From Diacronema lutheri (Eukaryota > Haptophyta > Pavlovophyceae > Pavlovales > Pavlovaceae), in NCBI GenBank assembly GCA_019448385.1, contig JAGTXO010000059.1:1-64000 (forward strand): a DNA stretch of 64,000 bases, read 5' to 3'. The notes beneath the pieces were generated by a model. That model saw only the letters and a list, made by a program, of their open reading frames with translations, was not told the origin of the DNA and searched no databases. Position 1 is the first letter of the stretch; each line of letters begins with the position of its first letter. Positions 12,801-22,569 of this stretch are shown here, piece by piece. The position numbers and the translations under genes were made by a program.

Positions 12801-15800
12801 GGCCGCAGGGCGCCGTCGACGTCGCGCATCGGCGGGCCGCGAGCCCGCCGCGCAGCCGTGCGGCGCGCGCGAGGCGCTCGGCGGCGCGCGCGCCGCACGG
12901 CGCGCGCGGCGGCGCGCACGCCAGCGACGGCTGCGGCCACGCCGCGCGCCAACACGGCCGCGGCGTGCGCCATCGCACCGAGCACGGCGCGTGGCGCGCC
13001 GAGCAAGCGCAGCAAGCGCGACGCCGTCGCGCGCGCCGGCGCACCGTGTGCAGGGGCCTCGCCAGCGCCAGCACCGACGCCGCCATCGCCGCAGCCGCAG
13101 GTGGCGTCGCCGCCGCCGCAGGCGTCGCGACGGACGCCGCCGCCGCCGAAACAATCGCCGCACACGTCGCCGCCGACGTTGCCACCCCAGCCGCCGTTGC
13201 GTGCGCAGGTGGCTGCGGCGCGTGCGTGCGGGAGGCGTGCCGTGCGGCGCGCATCACACGGGCTGCGCGACGCGAGCGACGCCGCCGGGGTCCCCGCTGC
13301 GCCAGGCGCGCCGTGCGCGCCAGCCTCGCCGGCCTCGCCGGCGCGCGGTCGCGCGCTCGCCTCGACGTGGCCGCCTCCGCCGCCATCGCCGCCGTCGAAC
13401 CGGGCGGCGGAGAGCTGCCGCTCGAACCGCTCGTCGGCGTCGGCCGCCACCGCCGCCTCGCGCTCCGCCGCCGCGGCGGCCGCACGGCGCGCGTGGCGGA
13501 GCGCGCGGCCGCCGTCCGCTGCGCGGCGTGGCGGCGCGGGCGCGGGCTTCGGCGCGCGCGGCCCCTCGGCGCGCTCGCGGAGCACGGCGAGCGGCGTGCC
13601 CGTGGCGACGCTCGTGCAGACGCGCCGCAAGGCGGCGCTTACGCACGCGTGGACGACGCGCGCCGTCCGCTTGTCGGCGGCGCGCGCGGCGCGGCGCGCG
13701 GCCTTGGCGGCGGCCTTTTTGGCGCGCCTCTGCTCCGCCTGCTCCGACAGCGCGCGCGCCTGGCGCTCGGCTGCGAGCGCGTCCTCGGGCGAAACGGTCG
13801 GCCTCGGCGGCCGCGCGCGCGCGCTGCGACGCTGCGCGCTGCGGCGGTCGGACGGCGGCTGCCGCGGCGGCGAGGACGGCGAGCGCGAGCTCGGCGTGGG
13901 CGACCAATCGCCGCTGACGGTTGCGAGCGGCGCAAACGGGTTGTCGTCCCCGCGACCCGCGGCGTGCGACAGTGCACGCGGCGTCGGGCGCCGGCCGACC
14001 GCTGGCGGGCCCCACTCGGACGGCGGCTCCGAGGGCGAGCGCGCCGTCGGCGCCGCGCGTTGCGCGGCCGGCGGCGCCTCCCGGTCCAGCGCCGCCTGCT
14101 CTCTCGCCGCGGCCTGCTCGTCACCCTCCGGCACGCCACGCGGCGCGAGCACCGCGGTGGCGCAGCGCGTCGCGTTGAGCAACGCCGCCTCCATCTGCCG
14201 CACGCTGGCCTTGGCGCACGCCACACCCTGTCTCGCCCGGCGCAGCGCCTCGTGCGCGCGGCGCACATCCGCGTCGGCATCTTCGCGCATGCCAAAGTGC
14301 GCCTGTTGCAGCCGCAGGTCCGCAGGGCGCCCCTGCGCGCGAGGGGCACGGGCGCGGCGGCGCGCAGGTGACGGAGCTGGCGCGCCGTTCTGCGCTGCGC
14401 GCACGCCAATCGACGGGCGCGCGCGCGGCGGGGCGCGCGCGCGCGCGCGCGCGCGCGCTGCCTACCCAGCCGCCGGCCGGCTCGCGCGAGCGCGCCAGCT
14501 GCTCCGCCGCCTCGGCGTCGAGCACGCGCTGCTGCGCCTCCTCCTCGCCCAGTGCAGCGAGGTGCAGCCGGCGGGCTGCCTTGCGGCAGTTGCCCTCCGC
14601 CTTGCCCACGGCCTTGCGCGCCGCGTCGACGGGGTCGTCGTTGGCTCTGGCGCGCCTGCGCTTGCCCTTGTCGGCGGGCGGCGGCTCGGCGCGCTGCAGC
14701 GTGCCGAGCGCGTCGTCGGCTCCGCGCGCGGCCGCCCGCGGGCGGCGGGCCCCAAAAAGCGCACCGGTCGCCGTGCGCGCCGCGCAAGCAACGACCAGCG
14801 CTGACATGCCGGCGAAGACCGCACCGCCCAGCGCCACGGTTGCCACGATGCGCAGCGTCCCGTGCGCAAGCTGCGCTGCCTCCGCCGCTTTGGCGGCCTC
14901 GCGCGCGCGCGCATCGGCGGCTCTCATCTCGTGCAGCAGCCCGGCCGCGCCGCTCGCGCCGTCGCGGCCGCGCGCGAGCTCGCACAGCACCGCCGCCGCG
15001 CGCCGCGTGGGCTCGCGCGCGAGCAGCTGCGCGCCGCCGTCGGGGCGCAGCTTCTCAACGAACTCGACAAACGTCGCGTCGCGCCAGAGGGACATGCGGA
15101 AGGCCCTGTGCACCGCCCCCTCCTGCTCGCGCATCCGCCGTGCCGCCCGCCTGCCGTCGCGCGCGTGCGCGTGCGCGGCCGCGTCGACTCCCGCGACGCC
15201 GCGCTGCGCGTCGCGCGCGGCCGACGACGGCGCCGCCGCGCTGCCCGCCAAGGGCGCCGCAGCGGCGACGCGCGCGTGCGGAGCGACGGGATCGCCGGCG
15301 GCCGGCGGCTCGGCGCGCTGCGGCGTGCCGTTTGCTCCGCGCGCGGCCGTCCCGGGGGAGGTGGCCGCGATGGCGCCGCCAGCCGCGCCGCGCGCCAGCC
15401 ACGCGCATAGGCTGCCGACGAGCTCGCCGAGACCCCCGACGGTCGCCGCGGCGGCGAGTGCGCCGGGCTTGCCGGCCGACAGCGGCTCGCGAGCGTCGTC
15501 GTCGCAGCCGCCGGCACCCGTCTTGGCGAGGGCGTCGCGCTCGCCCTCGACGCCCGCCACGACCGCCGCCCCTCCGTCGTCCGCCGCGCCGGCCGCGCGC
15601 GCGGCCGGGCGCAGAGGAGGCGTGCCGGTGCAGCCGTCGCCGCTCGTCTTCGCCGTTTCCTCCACTTTGGTCACTTCGTCGCCACCTGCGCCATCTCCGA
15701 CGCCGGGGCCCTTGGTCACGCTTGCCGCCATGCGCGCCGTGCCCGCCGGCCAGCCCGCCGACTGCTCGAGCGCGGCGGCGAGCGGCGCGACGCGCGTCGA

Positions 15801-18140
15801 CTCGGGCGCGCTCTCGTCATCGGGCTCGAGCGCGTTGTGCAGGCGCGCGAGCGCGCGCTCGACGGCCGCGGCGCCACTGCCGGGGGCGCGGCTCGCCGCG
15901 CGCACCGCGCGCCGCCAGGCCGGCGCGAACATGAGCGCCGGCTCGAGCGCCGCGAGCGCGCGCGCCTCGCGCGCGTCGCTCGCGCCGAGGCGCGGCGGCA
16001 CGCGCGCGGCTCCGCGCGGCGCGGTGCCTCGGAAGCGTGGGCTCAGCGTGTAGGCGAGGTGCTGCGGCACGCCGCGCGCCTCCGCGCGCGCGCGTCCGTC
16101 CTCGACCTCGCGCCGCGCCTTCGCGATCGCCGGCGTGGCGCGCGCGAGCCAGTCGGGGTCGGCGGGCAGGTGGATCACGACGAGAATCGGCGCCCAGTCC
16201 AGCCGCGGGTTCTTGTGACGGTCGGGCACGACCCACACGAGCAGCACCGTGCCGTCCGCGCCGCACGCCGCCTCGTAGATCCTGGGCTGCGAGCGCCAAT
16301 CGGGCCTGACGCGCAGCGCCCGCGCGTGGTCGATGGCGGCGGCGCGGTCGCCATTGAAGTGAACCGTCGTCACCTCGCCGATGACGGACCGGCCGGACCG
16401 CCAGCAGAACACCGCGTCCGCCGACCCGCCGGCGATGGCCGCGAGCGATTCGGGCGCGGCGAGCCGCGGCAAGCCCTCGAAGGCGGCAAAGTCCTCGTGC
16501 GCATTGTACACGCCGCCCCAGCCGTCGTGCGCGTACGCGCGCGCGGCCGCTCGTACCGCGCGCGGCTGGTTCTCCACGCCCGACGTCATGTGCCATGTCG
16601 TCCCCGCGAAGCCGGGCTCGCCCAGCTCGGCCCGCACGACGGTACCGTACCCCGCGCCCTGCGTCGGGGCGGCGAGGTGGTGCATGCCCGCGCCGGTCAC
16701 GCCCTCCGTGCGCTGCCGCGTGACGATCGTGCCCGTCGCGTGCGCGAAAAGCGTGTCGACCACGGCGGGCGCGCGCCCGCTGTTCGCCCGTAGCCGCGCC
16801 CTGCCCGCTTTTAGCTGCTCGGGGTCCTTGGCGTCGTACACGCGCGCGTCCGCGTCGCCCTCATCAGGCGCAGTGTAGACGCAGCGGCGTTCGAGCGGCG
16901 CCGAGCCACCGCCGTCCGCCGCCGCCGGCGAGGTTGGCGCCGCGCCCGCCGCCACCGCGCTCGTCGCCGCCGTGCCCGTCGCCACCGCCGCAGCCGCCGC
17001 GCCCGCGGGGTCGTCGTCCCCGTCCTCCGCGCCCTCCCCGTCGTCAGCGGTGGTGGCGTCGCCATCGTCCCCGTCGCCCTCGCCCCCGCCGAGGCTGCTG
17101 AATGGTCGGGGCCCCCACGCCGAGGCGGCGCGCCGCTGCGGCGCACGCGGCGGTGGCGCTCGCGACGGCGGCCTTGGCGCCGCCGCGCCGCGCGGCCTGG
17201 CCGCCGTCGACAGCGCGCGGCCTGCAGCGCCCGTGAGCGCGTCGAGCGCGGCCGTGCGTGCGATGCGGTCGTCGGGCGCGCGCAGCGCCGCCTCGACGGC
17301 CTGCAGCAGCCCGTCGGGCGCGGATCCGCCGACACTGGCATCGCACGCCTCGGCGAGCCGCGCGGCCTCGGCGAGCCGCGCGGCCTCGCGGGTGAACGGG
17401 CCGAAGCGCCTGGCGCGGTCGCCGAGCAGAGCGCCGATGGCGGCGCGGAGCGTGCGCGCGCGGGTCTCCTCGTACGCGGCCGTCGTGAGGCGCGCGAGGC
17501 GCGCGTCCAAAGCCTTCTTGATGTCGACAAGGACACTCGCGCGGCGGCCGTAGAGCGTCGATGCGCTCGCCACGACCTCGGCCGCGACTGTTGCCGCGGC
17601 GAAGCAACACGCGGCCCCACTCTGCGGGGGCGCCTTGAAGGCATCGATGGGCGGCGCTGTTCTGCCGATGCGCTGCGCAAGCTTCTTGATGAGCACGCCG
17701 GCCGCCGTGGCGTACGCCGATTCGCCGTTGCCCAAGGTGCGCGAATCGGCGAGCAGGGCGAGCGCGGCGCCGGGCGGCGCGCCGCGCTGCGCGGGCGGCG
17801 CGAGGAGCAGGTACGCCGCCGTCCAGTGCACGAGGCCGCTGGACGCGCGGAGGCAGAGCGGTAGCACGACCACGAGCACCTGCCCAAACCGGTCCGCATC
17901 CGCGCATGCTTTGCGCAGGTTGCGCAGCGCCACCTTGAGCGCATGCTGCGAGCACCCCGTGTCGCCCACCCTAACCCTGCTCGTGCCGAAATCCGCGTAA
18001 CGCAGCAGGGCGATGAGGCAAGTGGATGGGACCACGTGGGGGTGGGTATCTCCCGGCGACAGAATGGTGCTGAGGGCCAGCGAGAAACTGTCCGAGCCGC
18101 CCCGCCCGCCGGGCAAAGCGTCCTTCACGGAGTCCTCCAT
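1..18140 (-). CDS. Giant multidomain polyprotein, C-terminus beyond the left edge (mobile-element-like)
   Basis: The frame starts with ATG at 18140 (MEDSVKDALPGG) and reads sensibly to about 14440, where a (GC)n run changes frame. The next frame has no stop from 14461 to base 1, about 4,820 codons. A one-dinucleotide length difference in the run would join both into one protein of at least 6,000 residues. Seen domains in order: C48-like protease triad (17.85-17.60 kb), an unrecognised globular region (16.8-15.9 kb), a hydrophobic segment (14.85-14.77 kb), a Lys/Arg/Ala coiled region (13.9-13.6 kb), a second C48-like triad (10.7-10.2 kb), a YqaJ-like nuclease (6.15-5.64 kb), a chromodomain (2.43-2.26 kb) and a Fanzor-like region (1.8 kb to the edge). 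Poly-Ala and Pro-Ala linkers separate them. Protease, nuclease and chromodomain together are typical of large eukaryotic transposons or virus-like elements; that reading is inference. Three frame changes below 0.7 kb suggest the C-terminus is decaying. Housekeeping genes in the same window are intact, so widespread sequencing error is unlikely. Confidence 0.75.
2255..2430 (-). other. Chromodomain
   Basis: The sequence YEVEAVVDERR, then FRIRWRGYDESADTWEPE, then SDLVAQFRK shows the chromodomain pattern: the aromatic Y, W and Y of the methyl-lysine cage, the WxGY core, DTWEPE and a C-terminal helix. It has about 55 residues, the usual length. Chromodomains in retroelement integrases and some transposases steer insertion to marked chromatin. 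Here it lies directly before the Fanzor-like region, so a targeting role is a reasonable inference. Confidence 0.75.
5630..6150 (-). other. YqaJ/lambda-exonuclease-like nuclease domain (PD-(D/E)XK fold)
   Basis: The domain begins with QRSPRWHDERWEEVTGSK, closely matching the N-terminal QxSxxW...R...VT/GxS signature of the YqaJ viral recombinase family. It continues through TAGILGEAVALRKLAAAY (the helix with the early acidic residue), FAFSPDGLAI and LVEVKTLTK, giving the D...ExK metal-binding motif. It ends with HRDQLQLGMHVLGVRKALYV, the Gln-rich helix of this family. Known members resect double-stranded DNA during recombination or replication of phages and viruses and occur in eukaryotic mobile elements. 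All key acidic and lysine residues are visible. I infer a role in processing the element's DNA. Confidence 0.7.
9836..10030 (-). repeat. Poly-alanine and Pro/Ala low-complexity linker (GGC trinucleotide repeat)
   Basis: GGC/GCC triplets dominate. In the polyprotein frame they encode a run of about 15 alanines and a proline run between the second C48-like domain and the next globular region. A similar proline-alanine linker lies at 4170-4320. Both behave as interdomain spacers. Confidence 0.8.
10180..10720 (-). other. C48 (Ulp1/adenain)-like cysteine protease domain 2 of the giant polyprotein
   Basis: In the polyprotein frame the sequence shows SGHFTALRLV (His codon near 10489), then AVLIDTLAS (Asp near 10420), then LLLNEAAQRGATCGLA (Gln, and Cys near 10282). 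This is the His-Asp-Gln-Cys order of clan CE proteases, with the Cys followed by Gly as in the DCG signature. A segment just upstream, ATTQAVIGVW, looks like the strand before the His. The triad is intact, so an active protease is plausible. An alternative is a diverged papain-like fold protein of unknown role. Confidence 0.55.
14405..14461. repeat. (GC)n run coinciding with the polyprotein frame change
   Basis: Alternating G and C fills about 14428-14459, just right of a stop (14462-14464) in the downstream frame. Upstream and downstream protein sense lie in frames differing by what one GC unit more or less would repair. This could be a polymorphic slip, an assembly error or a true disruption. 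Confidence 0.7.
14765..14860 (-). other. Predicted transmembrane segment in the giant polyprotein
   Basis: A stretch rich in V, A, G, L and F, with VATVALGGAVFAG followed by MSALVVACAA, is bounded by polar and basic residues. It is long enough to cross a membrane once. It is the clearest hydrophobic segment of the first 1,200 residues, and it lies just before the (GC)n frame slip. Confidence 0.45.
17590..17860 (-). other. C48 (Ulp1/adenain)-like cysteine protease domain 1 of the giant polyprotein
   Basis: Counting from the start at 18140, the order H105 (in GLVHWTAAY), D132 (in LLADSRT), Q173 and C178/C179 (in PPQSGAACCF) matches the His-Asp-Gln-Cys order of clan CE proteases. Spacing and the HW and DS doublets fit the family. 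It lies within the first 190 residues. Such domains process polyproteins or remove SUMO-like modifiers. Overall similarity beyond the triad cannot be judged by eye. Confidence 0.5.
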
Positions 18141-20046
18141 CTGCAGACTGTGGGCACGTCAGTGTCCGGATGGCGGCCCGGATGATACTTGGGAGAATTT
18201 ACATGATGCCCTAGAGAATGCCCCGCTCTCCCACAACCAGGACCCGCCAGCGCGCCGAGCCTACTCGTTTGCCCGCGCCGCCTCTCTTTGCGCGCCCGAG
18301 CGCGGCCTCCGAGCGCGGCCAACGTCCTCCGGGGGCGTGCATCGTGGCTGCTCGGAGGGGCTGCGACGCGGCGAAAGCTCGCTGCGCGGCCGCAACGTGA
18401 GCGCGCGCGCGCGGCCGCGCGCCGGCCTGCGCTGCTCTGCACGGCCGCGCGCCGGCCTGCGCAGCCTCGTCGCGCAGCGTGAGCGCGAGCGCGCGCGAGG
18501 CGAGCTCGGCGGATGGGTGCGCGGCGGCGTTGGCGGCGGGTGCGGCGGCAGGCTGGGCGGCGGGTTTGGACGGAGAGTGTCGGGGAAGAACGGGGCGCAT
18601 CCTGGCTGGGAGTTGGACGGCGCCCACCACGCGCTGGCGGATCCTGGTTGCCACCACCACCCCCCCCCCCCCCCCCCCGGAGACGAGGACCAGGGGCATG
18701 GCCGACTCGCTGCGCCGCACAGCGCGCGGCGCGCGGCATGCTGCGCGACCTCAAGCACATCCAGCCGCGCTCCGCCCACGCAACGCGCGCAATGCCGCGT
18801 TGCACTGCAGGTGTGCACGTGCGGCTCTCACGCGCACTGTGTTGCACGAACGGCATCACGCCACCGAGCTGCGTCCGGACCACGCGCCGCGCGCAGGCGA
18901 CCACACAGGGGCGCGCCGCGCCGCGCGTGCGCGCCCTCGCAACCGTTGCAGCACGCTCTGCCTTGCACTGCGCCGAGCCGCCGCGCGCTGTGCGCGTGCA
19001 TGCAGGGCGCACGCGTGCGACGAAGCGCGCGCGCGGCGAGGCGCGCGGGCGGCTCGCTGCGCGGGCGGCAACGCGCCCAGCTGCGCCCAGGCCAGGCGCG
19101 CGCCCGCGAGTGCCACCGGGACGCACTGCCCCCGCCGGGGTCGCCGCGCGCTCTGTGTGTGCGCTCGCGCGCTGCGAGCGCGGCGGAACGTTCGTGCATG
19201 GCGCGAAGAGCGCGGCACCCGAAGACGGCTGCCCCGAGCCCGCGCCGGGTGGCAGCGAGCGGCGGCACCTCCTCGGCGAGCCCGCCCCGCGCCTTCCCCT
19301 CCACGTGGCGTTTTGAGGCAGACGGACACGCGCCCACACTGCGACTGGGCACGCTGCTCGAGGCAGACACGCACCCAACGCGCGCGCACCACGCGCCCGC
19401 GTCGGCGGGCCGGTGTGAACGAGCGAGAGCTCGGTGTCGCCAACGGGGGCACGGGCGCGACTTCGGTCCGCCTCTCGACGGACGCAGGCGACGCTGCCGG
19501 GAACTTCCCCGACGCCTGCACATCCAGGGCTTCGAGGTACAGAGCTGGGCAACAGTGCCGCTCGTCACCGATGAGGCGGCCAAGCTCGCTATCCTTGCTG
19601 CCCTCGGCTCCACCAAACAGCCGGGCGACCCAACGGTTCGTGATCGCCTGGCCGCCAGGTGCGAACCGCGCCCGTGCAAGCGCTTCACCCGCATTCTCCG
19701 CCCCGCTGCGGACGTCCGCCTGCCGGCCGCGAACACGGCCGGTGCGCGTTGCCGCCTGGCCCAACACGAAAACCCGCCCGCCCCCGAGGCCGCAGGTCCT
19801 ACCTGCCCAAGCGCAGCCCAACGGCACGCAGACAGCCCGCCTTGGCAACCGACTCGTGCGCGAGCGCTCCGCCCTCCACAAGAGCCTGCCCCACGCCACC
19901 GCCGACGCGGAGCCAGCGCAGCCGACGCCCCTCCGCGACGCTCGCGCCGCAAGGCGCAAGGGCCCCGGCGAGACGGCGTCAACCAAGCCCGCCGCTGGCA
20001 CAGCGCCGGCACCCGGAGCCCACCCCAAGCCCCCGCGCACGCCTCG

Positions 20047-20088
<42 letters not shown>

Positions 20089-20490
20089 ATCGGCGGACCG
20101 ATTGCGTTTTGGTGCGTCAGGCTCAATGCGCCATCGCAGTGGCGGGCCCGCAGACGCAGACGCTGACATGCCCAACGCTGGGCACTGAGGCCGCAGGCCG
20201 GCCCTCCTGGACCTGGCGGGCGAGCTGCCCGCGCAGCGGCCACGCGAGCCTCGCACTGACCGTGGCGGTCGCTGCCACCGTGATAGCTGCGGGTGCGGCG
20301 GCCTTGGCCCCAACCCCATCATCCGTCTTCATCCCCGCCCTGCTCGCGCTCGCGGCCTACGTCGGCAATCCCTGCACCGGGATCCGCCCCGCGAAGTCCA
20401 CACAAGACTTATCCGTGCTGCACGCCAGCCGCGCGCGCCGACGCGCGCCGCTCCCACACGCTCACCTCCGTTTCCGCGGGCGGCCCAACG

Positions 20491-20528
<38 letters not shown>

Positions 20529-21097
20529 CCCCCCCCCCCCCCGGCAGGCGGCCATCGAGCCGCATTAGCACACCCGCCCGGGGCCTCCCGCCGCACCCGC
20601 AGCGGCTCGGCGCCTTGAATCCTCCCGTCCCCCGGGGTGAGGCCTTCAACCCGGGCCCAGCGCGCTCCGACTGCCTCACGCGCGCCAGCGCCAACCTCGG
20701 CGGCATGGTAGACCCCGAGCGAAAAGCCGCACTTCTCGCCGTCCTCGTCAGGCGCAAGTACGTTATCCTGCTCCTACTGCCGACGCGGCTCCCGCGCGCG
20801 CGGACTACTACGCCGGGCAGATCGCCGCAGACGCACGTGAGTGCACACGTGCGGACAAGGCGCACACGCTCGACGTCCAGTTAGCGCACGTGCACGTGCG
20901 CGCCACTGGTCACATTTGAGCGTCCGTGCTCGCCCACAGCGTCGCCATCCACAAGATGCGCGCTGGAGCCATCCAAGCAGGGCTCTGCCTGCTCGGCTTC
21001 CGCAAGGCAATTTGGGCCGCGGACAGCGGACAGCGGACGGCGTGCGCGTGCGAGGTGCGAAAGGAGGAAGAAGGTAGGGAGAGTTGTGTGTGTGTGT

Positions 21098-21145
<48 letters not shown>

Positions 21146-21546
21146 CGGCCGCCGGAGACGAGGACGCACTCACCGCTGTTGGCAATGCGCGCGTCACGGA
21201 GACAACTTGGCGGGCCTCGCACGCAGCTGGGCCGATCGCCGCCGTAGAGATGTCTGCAGCCGTCTCCGCGATGCCGATCGTCGCATCTGTTGGCACCGCT
21301 GCCATCTGCCGCACCCGCGGCCAGGCTGCCGGCAAGGTCGGCGCGTCGGGCTCCGAGCTCGGCCACGCAGGCGATGCGGCCGACGGCGGTGACGCTGAGC
21401 CCAGCGCCGGGTCCAACGGCTCCACGTCGAGCCGGCTGTGAACGAGCATGCTCGCACCACTTGCCCACGCCAGCGCGTCGGACTCAGGCACGTTGTAGAT
21501 CTGCGCGGGCAACGCGCGTGCGTGCGGCAGGCGCGCGCGCGAGCTT
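18141..21546. other. Region without a confident gene between the giant polyprotein and the USP gene
   Basis: The stretch holds C homopolymers at about 18659-18678, 20047-20087 and 20491-20542, a TG repeat plus G43 tract at 21085-21140, and Arg/Pro/Ala-rich open frames on both strands with no domain I recognise. The 18150-18220 part is relatively AT-rich and may hold the promoter of the leftward polyprotein gene. A short plus-strand stretch near 20.7 kb may be a retroelement remnant, listed separately. The minus-strand frame at about 21500-21430 looks like the tail of the USP protein. Confidence 0.6.
20615..20800 (+). pseudogene. Possible remnant of a non-LTR retrotransposon endonuclease
   Basis: The peptide SANLGGMVDPERKAALLAVL followed by VRRKYVILLL resembles the first strand and helix of LINE-type AP endonucleases (N-x-x-G, KR, then an aliphatic strand that normally ends in LQET). 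The catalytic QET is missing, replaced by LPTR, and no downstream reverse transcriptase is visible. A plausible peptide (QGFEVQSWATVPLVTDEAAK) about 1 kb upstream on the same strand might belong to the same decayed unit. This is a weak call resting on one short match. Confidence 0.2.
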
Positions 21547-22569
21547 TCAGGCCACGCGCGCGTGCCGCGCGGGAGGACGGGGCGGTCGCGGCTGCGCTCG
21601 ACCGCCGGTCGCGGCACCGAGCGACCGTGCGCGCCGCCGCACGTTGTAGTCGTCGCACGGAAACCAAGCCTCGTTGCGGAGCACGATGGCGACAAGGTGC
21701 CCGCTCATCGGCCCCTCGCCCACGTGCACCACGCCGGCGACGGGGAGGTGGTCGCGCCCGCCGAGCAGCAGCCGCGGCGCGCACACGAGCGCGCGGTTGT
21801 TCTTGCACTGCGAGCCATTGCCGCGCGTCGTGCGCGGCGCCTCGACAGCAATGCTGGCTGGCGTGAGCACGCCCGAGTGGCCCGCGTTCGTGTGGCGATC
21901 CCGCGGCGGCCCAGCGGCGCCCCCCAGAGCGTGTGCAAGCGCGCGCGCCGCATCGCCGCCGACGCTGACGAGTACGGCGATGCCCTCGCCGGCCTCTGAA
22001 GGCACGGCGATCTGCTCGAGCACTGGCCCGACGCGTGTGTCGGCTTCAAAGGCCGCAGCGAGCCCGGGCACTCGGCCGAGCAGCAACCGGAAGAACTCAG
22101 CGGCATCCTGCGGCGTCCTTCGCGCGCCACGGCCCGAGATGACGTCGATGACGGACACAAGACACAGCCGTGTCGGCGCCCTGGTGTCCTCGATCAGCGT
22201 GCCAAAGTCCCGAAAACGCGCCCTCTCGACGCTGTTGGCACGGCGCGAAGCGGAGCGAAGCATCGCACGGAGCATGTTCAGGGCGAAGAGCGATTGCATA
22301 AGGACGGTCGTGTAGCACGCGCTGCCCTCGTTTTTCGCGCCTGCGCCGCGCCGCGCAGCGCCGGGTGTGCGGGGTGCGCACGCACGGTTTGCGGCGGGAT
22401 GGAGGGAGGCTGGCTGGGCGCGCGCCGAGCCCGGCAAGCCGTGCAGGCGCTCACCACGCGGCACGCCGGGCACTCTCACCGGCCACATCGGGCCGTCAAA
22501 CGCGTCTTCCACAGGCTGCCGACCGACGACGTAAAACTTGCTCAAGGCGCCGCGCCGTGCACGCGCCAT
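21547..22569 (-). CDS. USP-type ubiquitin carboxyl-terminal hydrolase (C19 peptidase), C-terminus frameshifted
   Basis: I chose the ATG at 22569 (MARARRGALSKFYVVG) because sequence sense begins there; upstream is low complexity. The Cys box NEGSACYTTVLMQSLFAL (C85) matches NxGNTCYxNxxLQ. The QDxxEF motif is present as PQDAAEFFRLLL, and the His box reads GHLVAIVLRNEAW (H291) followed by DDYNV. All catalytic positions are therefore intact in one frame, in about 340 residues, short for a USP. After DDYNV the frame loses sense; the other frame gives VPESDALAWASGASML, resembling the usual final strand, so a frameshift near 21.6 kb probably truncates the end. It cleaves ubiquitin or a ubiquitin-like tag from substrates. 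Its setting between the helicase and the giant polyprotein, all leftward, suggests it is cargo of the same element (inference). Confidence 0.75.
   Translation of the reverse strand: MARARRGALSKFYVVGRQPVEDAFDGPMWPVRVPGVPRGERLHGLPGSARAQPASLHPAANRACAPRTPGAARRGAGAKNEGSACYTTVLMQSLFALNMLRAMLRSASRRANSVERARFRDFGTLIEDTRAPTRLCLVSVIDVISGRGARRTPQDAAEFFRLLLGRVPGLAAAFEADTRVGPVLEQIAVPSEAGEGIAVLVSVGGDAARALAHALGGAAGPPRDRHTNAGHSGVLTPASIAVEAPRTTRGNGSQCKNNRALVCAPRLLLGGRDHLPVAGVVHVGEGPMSGHLVAIVLRNEAWFPCDDYNVRRRARSLGAATGGRAQPRPPRPPARHARVA

Noticed and set aside
12189-14804. Plus-strand Ala/Arg frame of 871 codons
   Set aside because: Antisense to the polyprotein coiled region; no recognisable motif, and the minus frame has better residue balance.
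18125-19552. Minus-strand frame of 475 codons at 18.1-19.6 kb
   Set aside because: Composition is Arg/Ala/Cys/Ser noise ending in a poly-Gly tract from the C homopolymer; no domain and no conserved segment.
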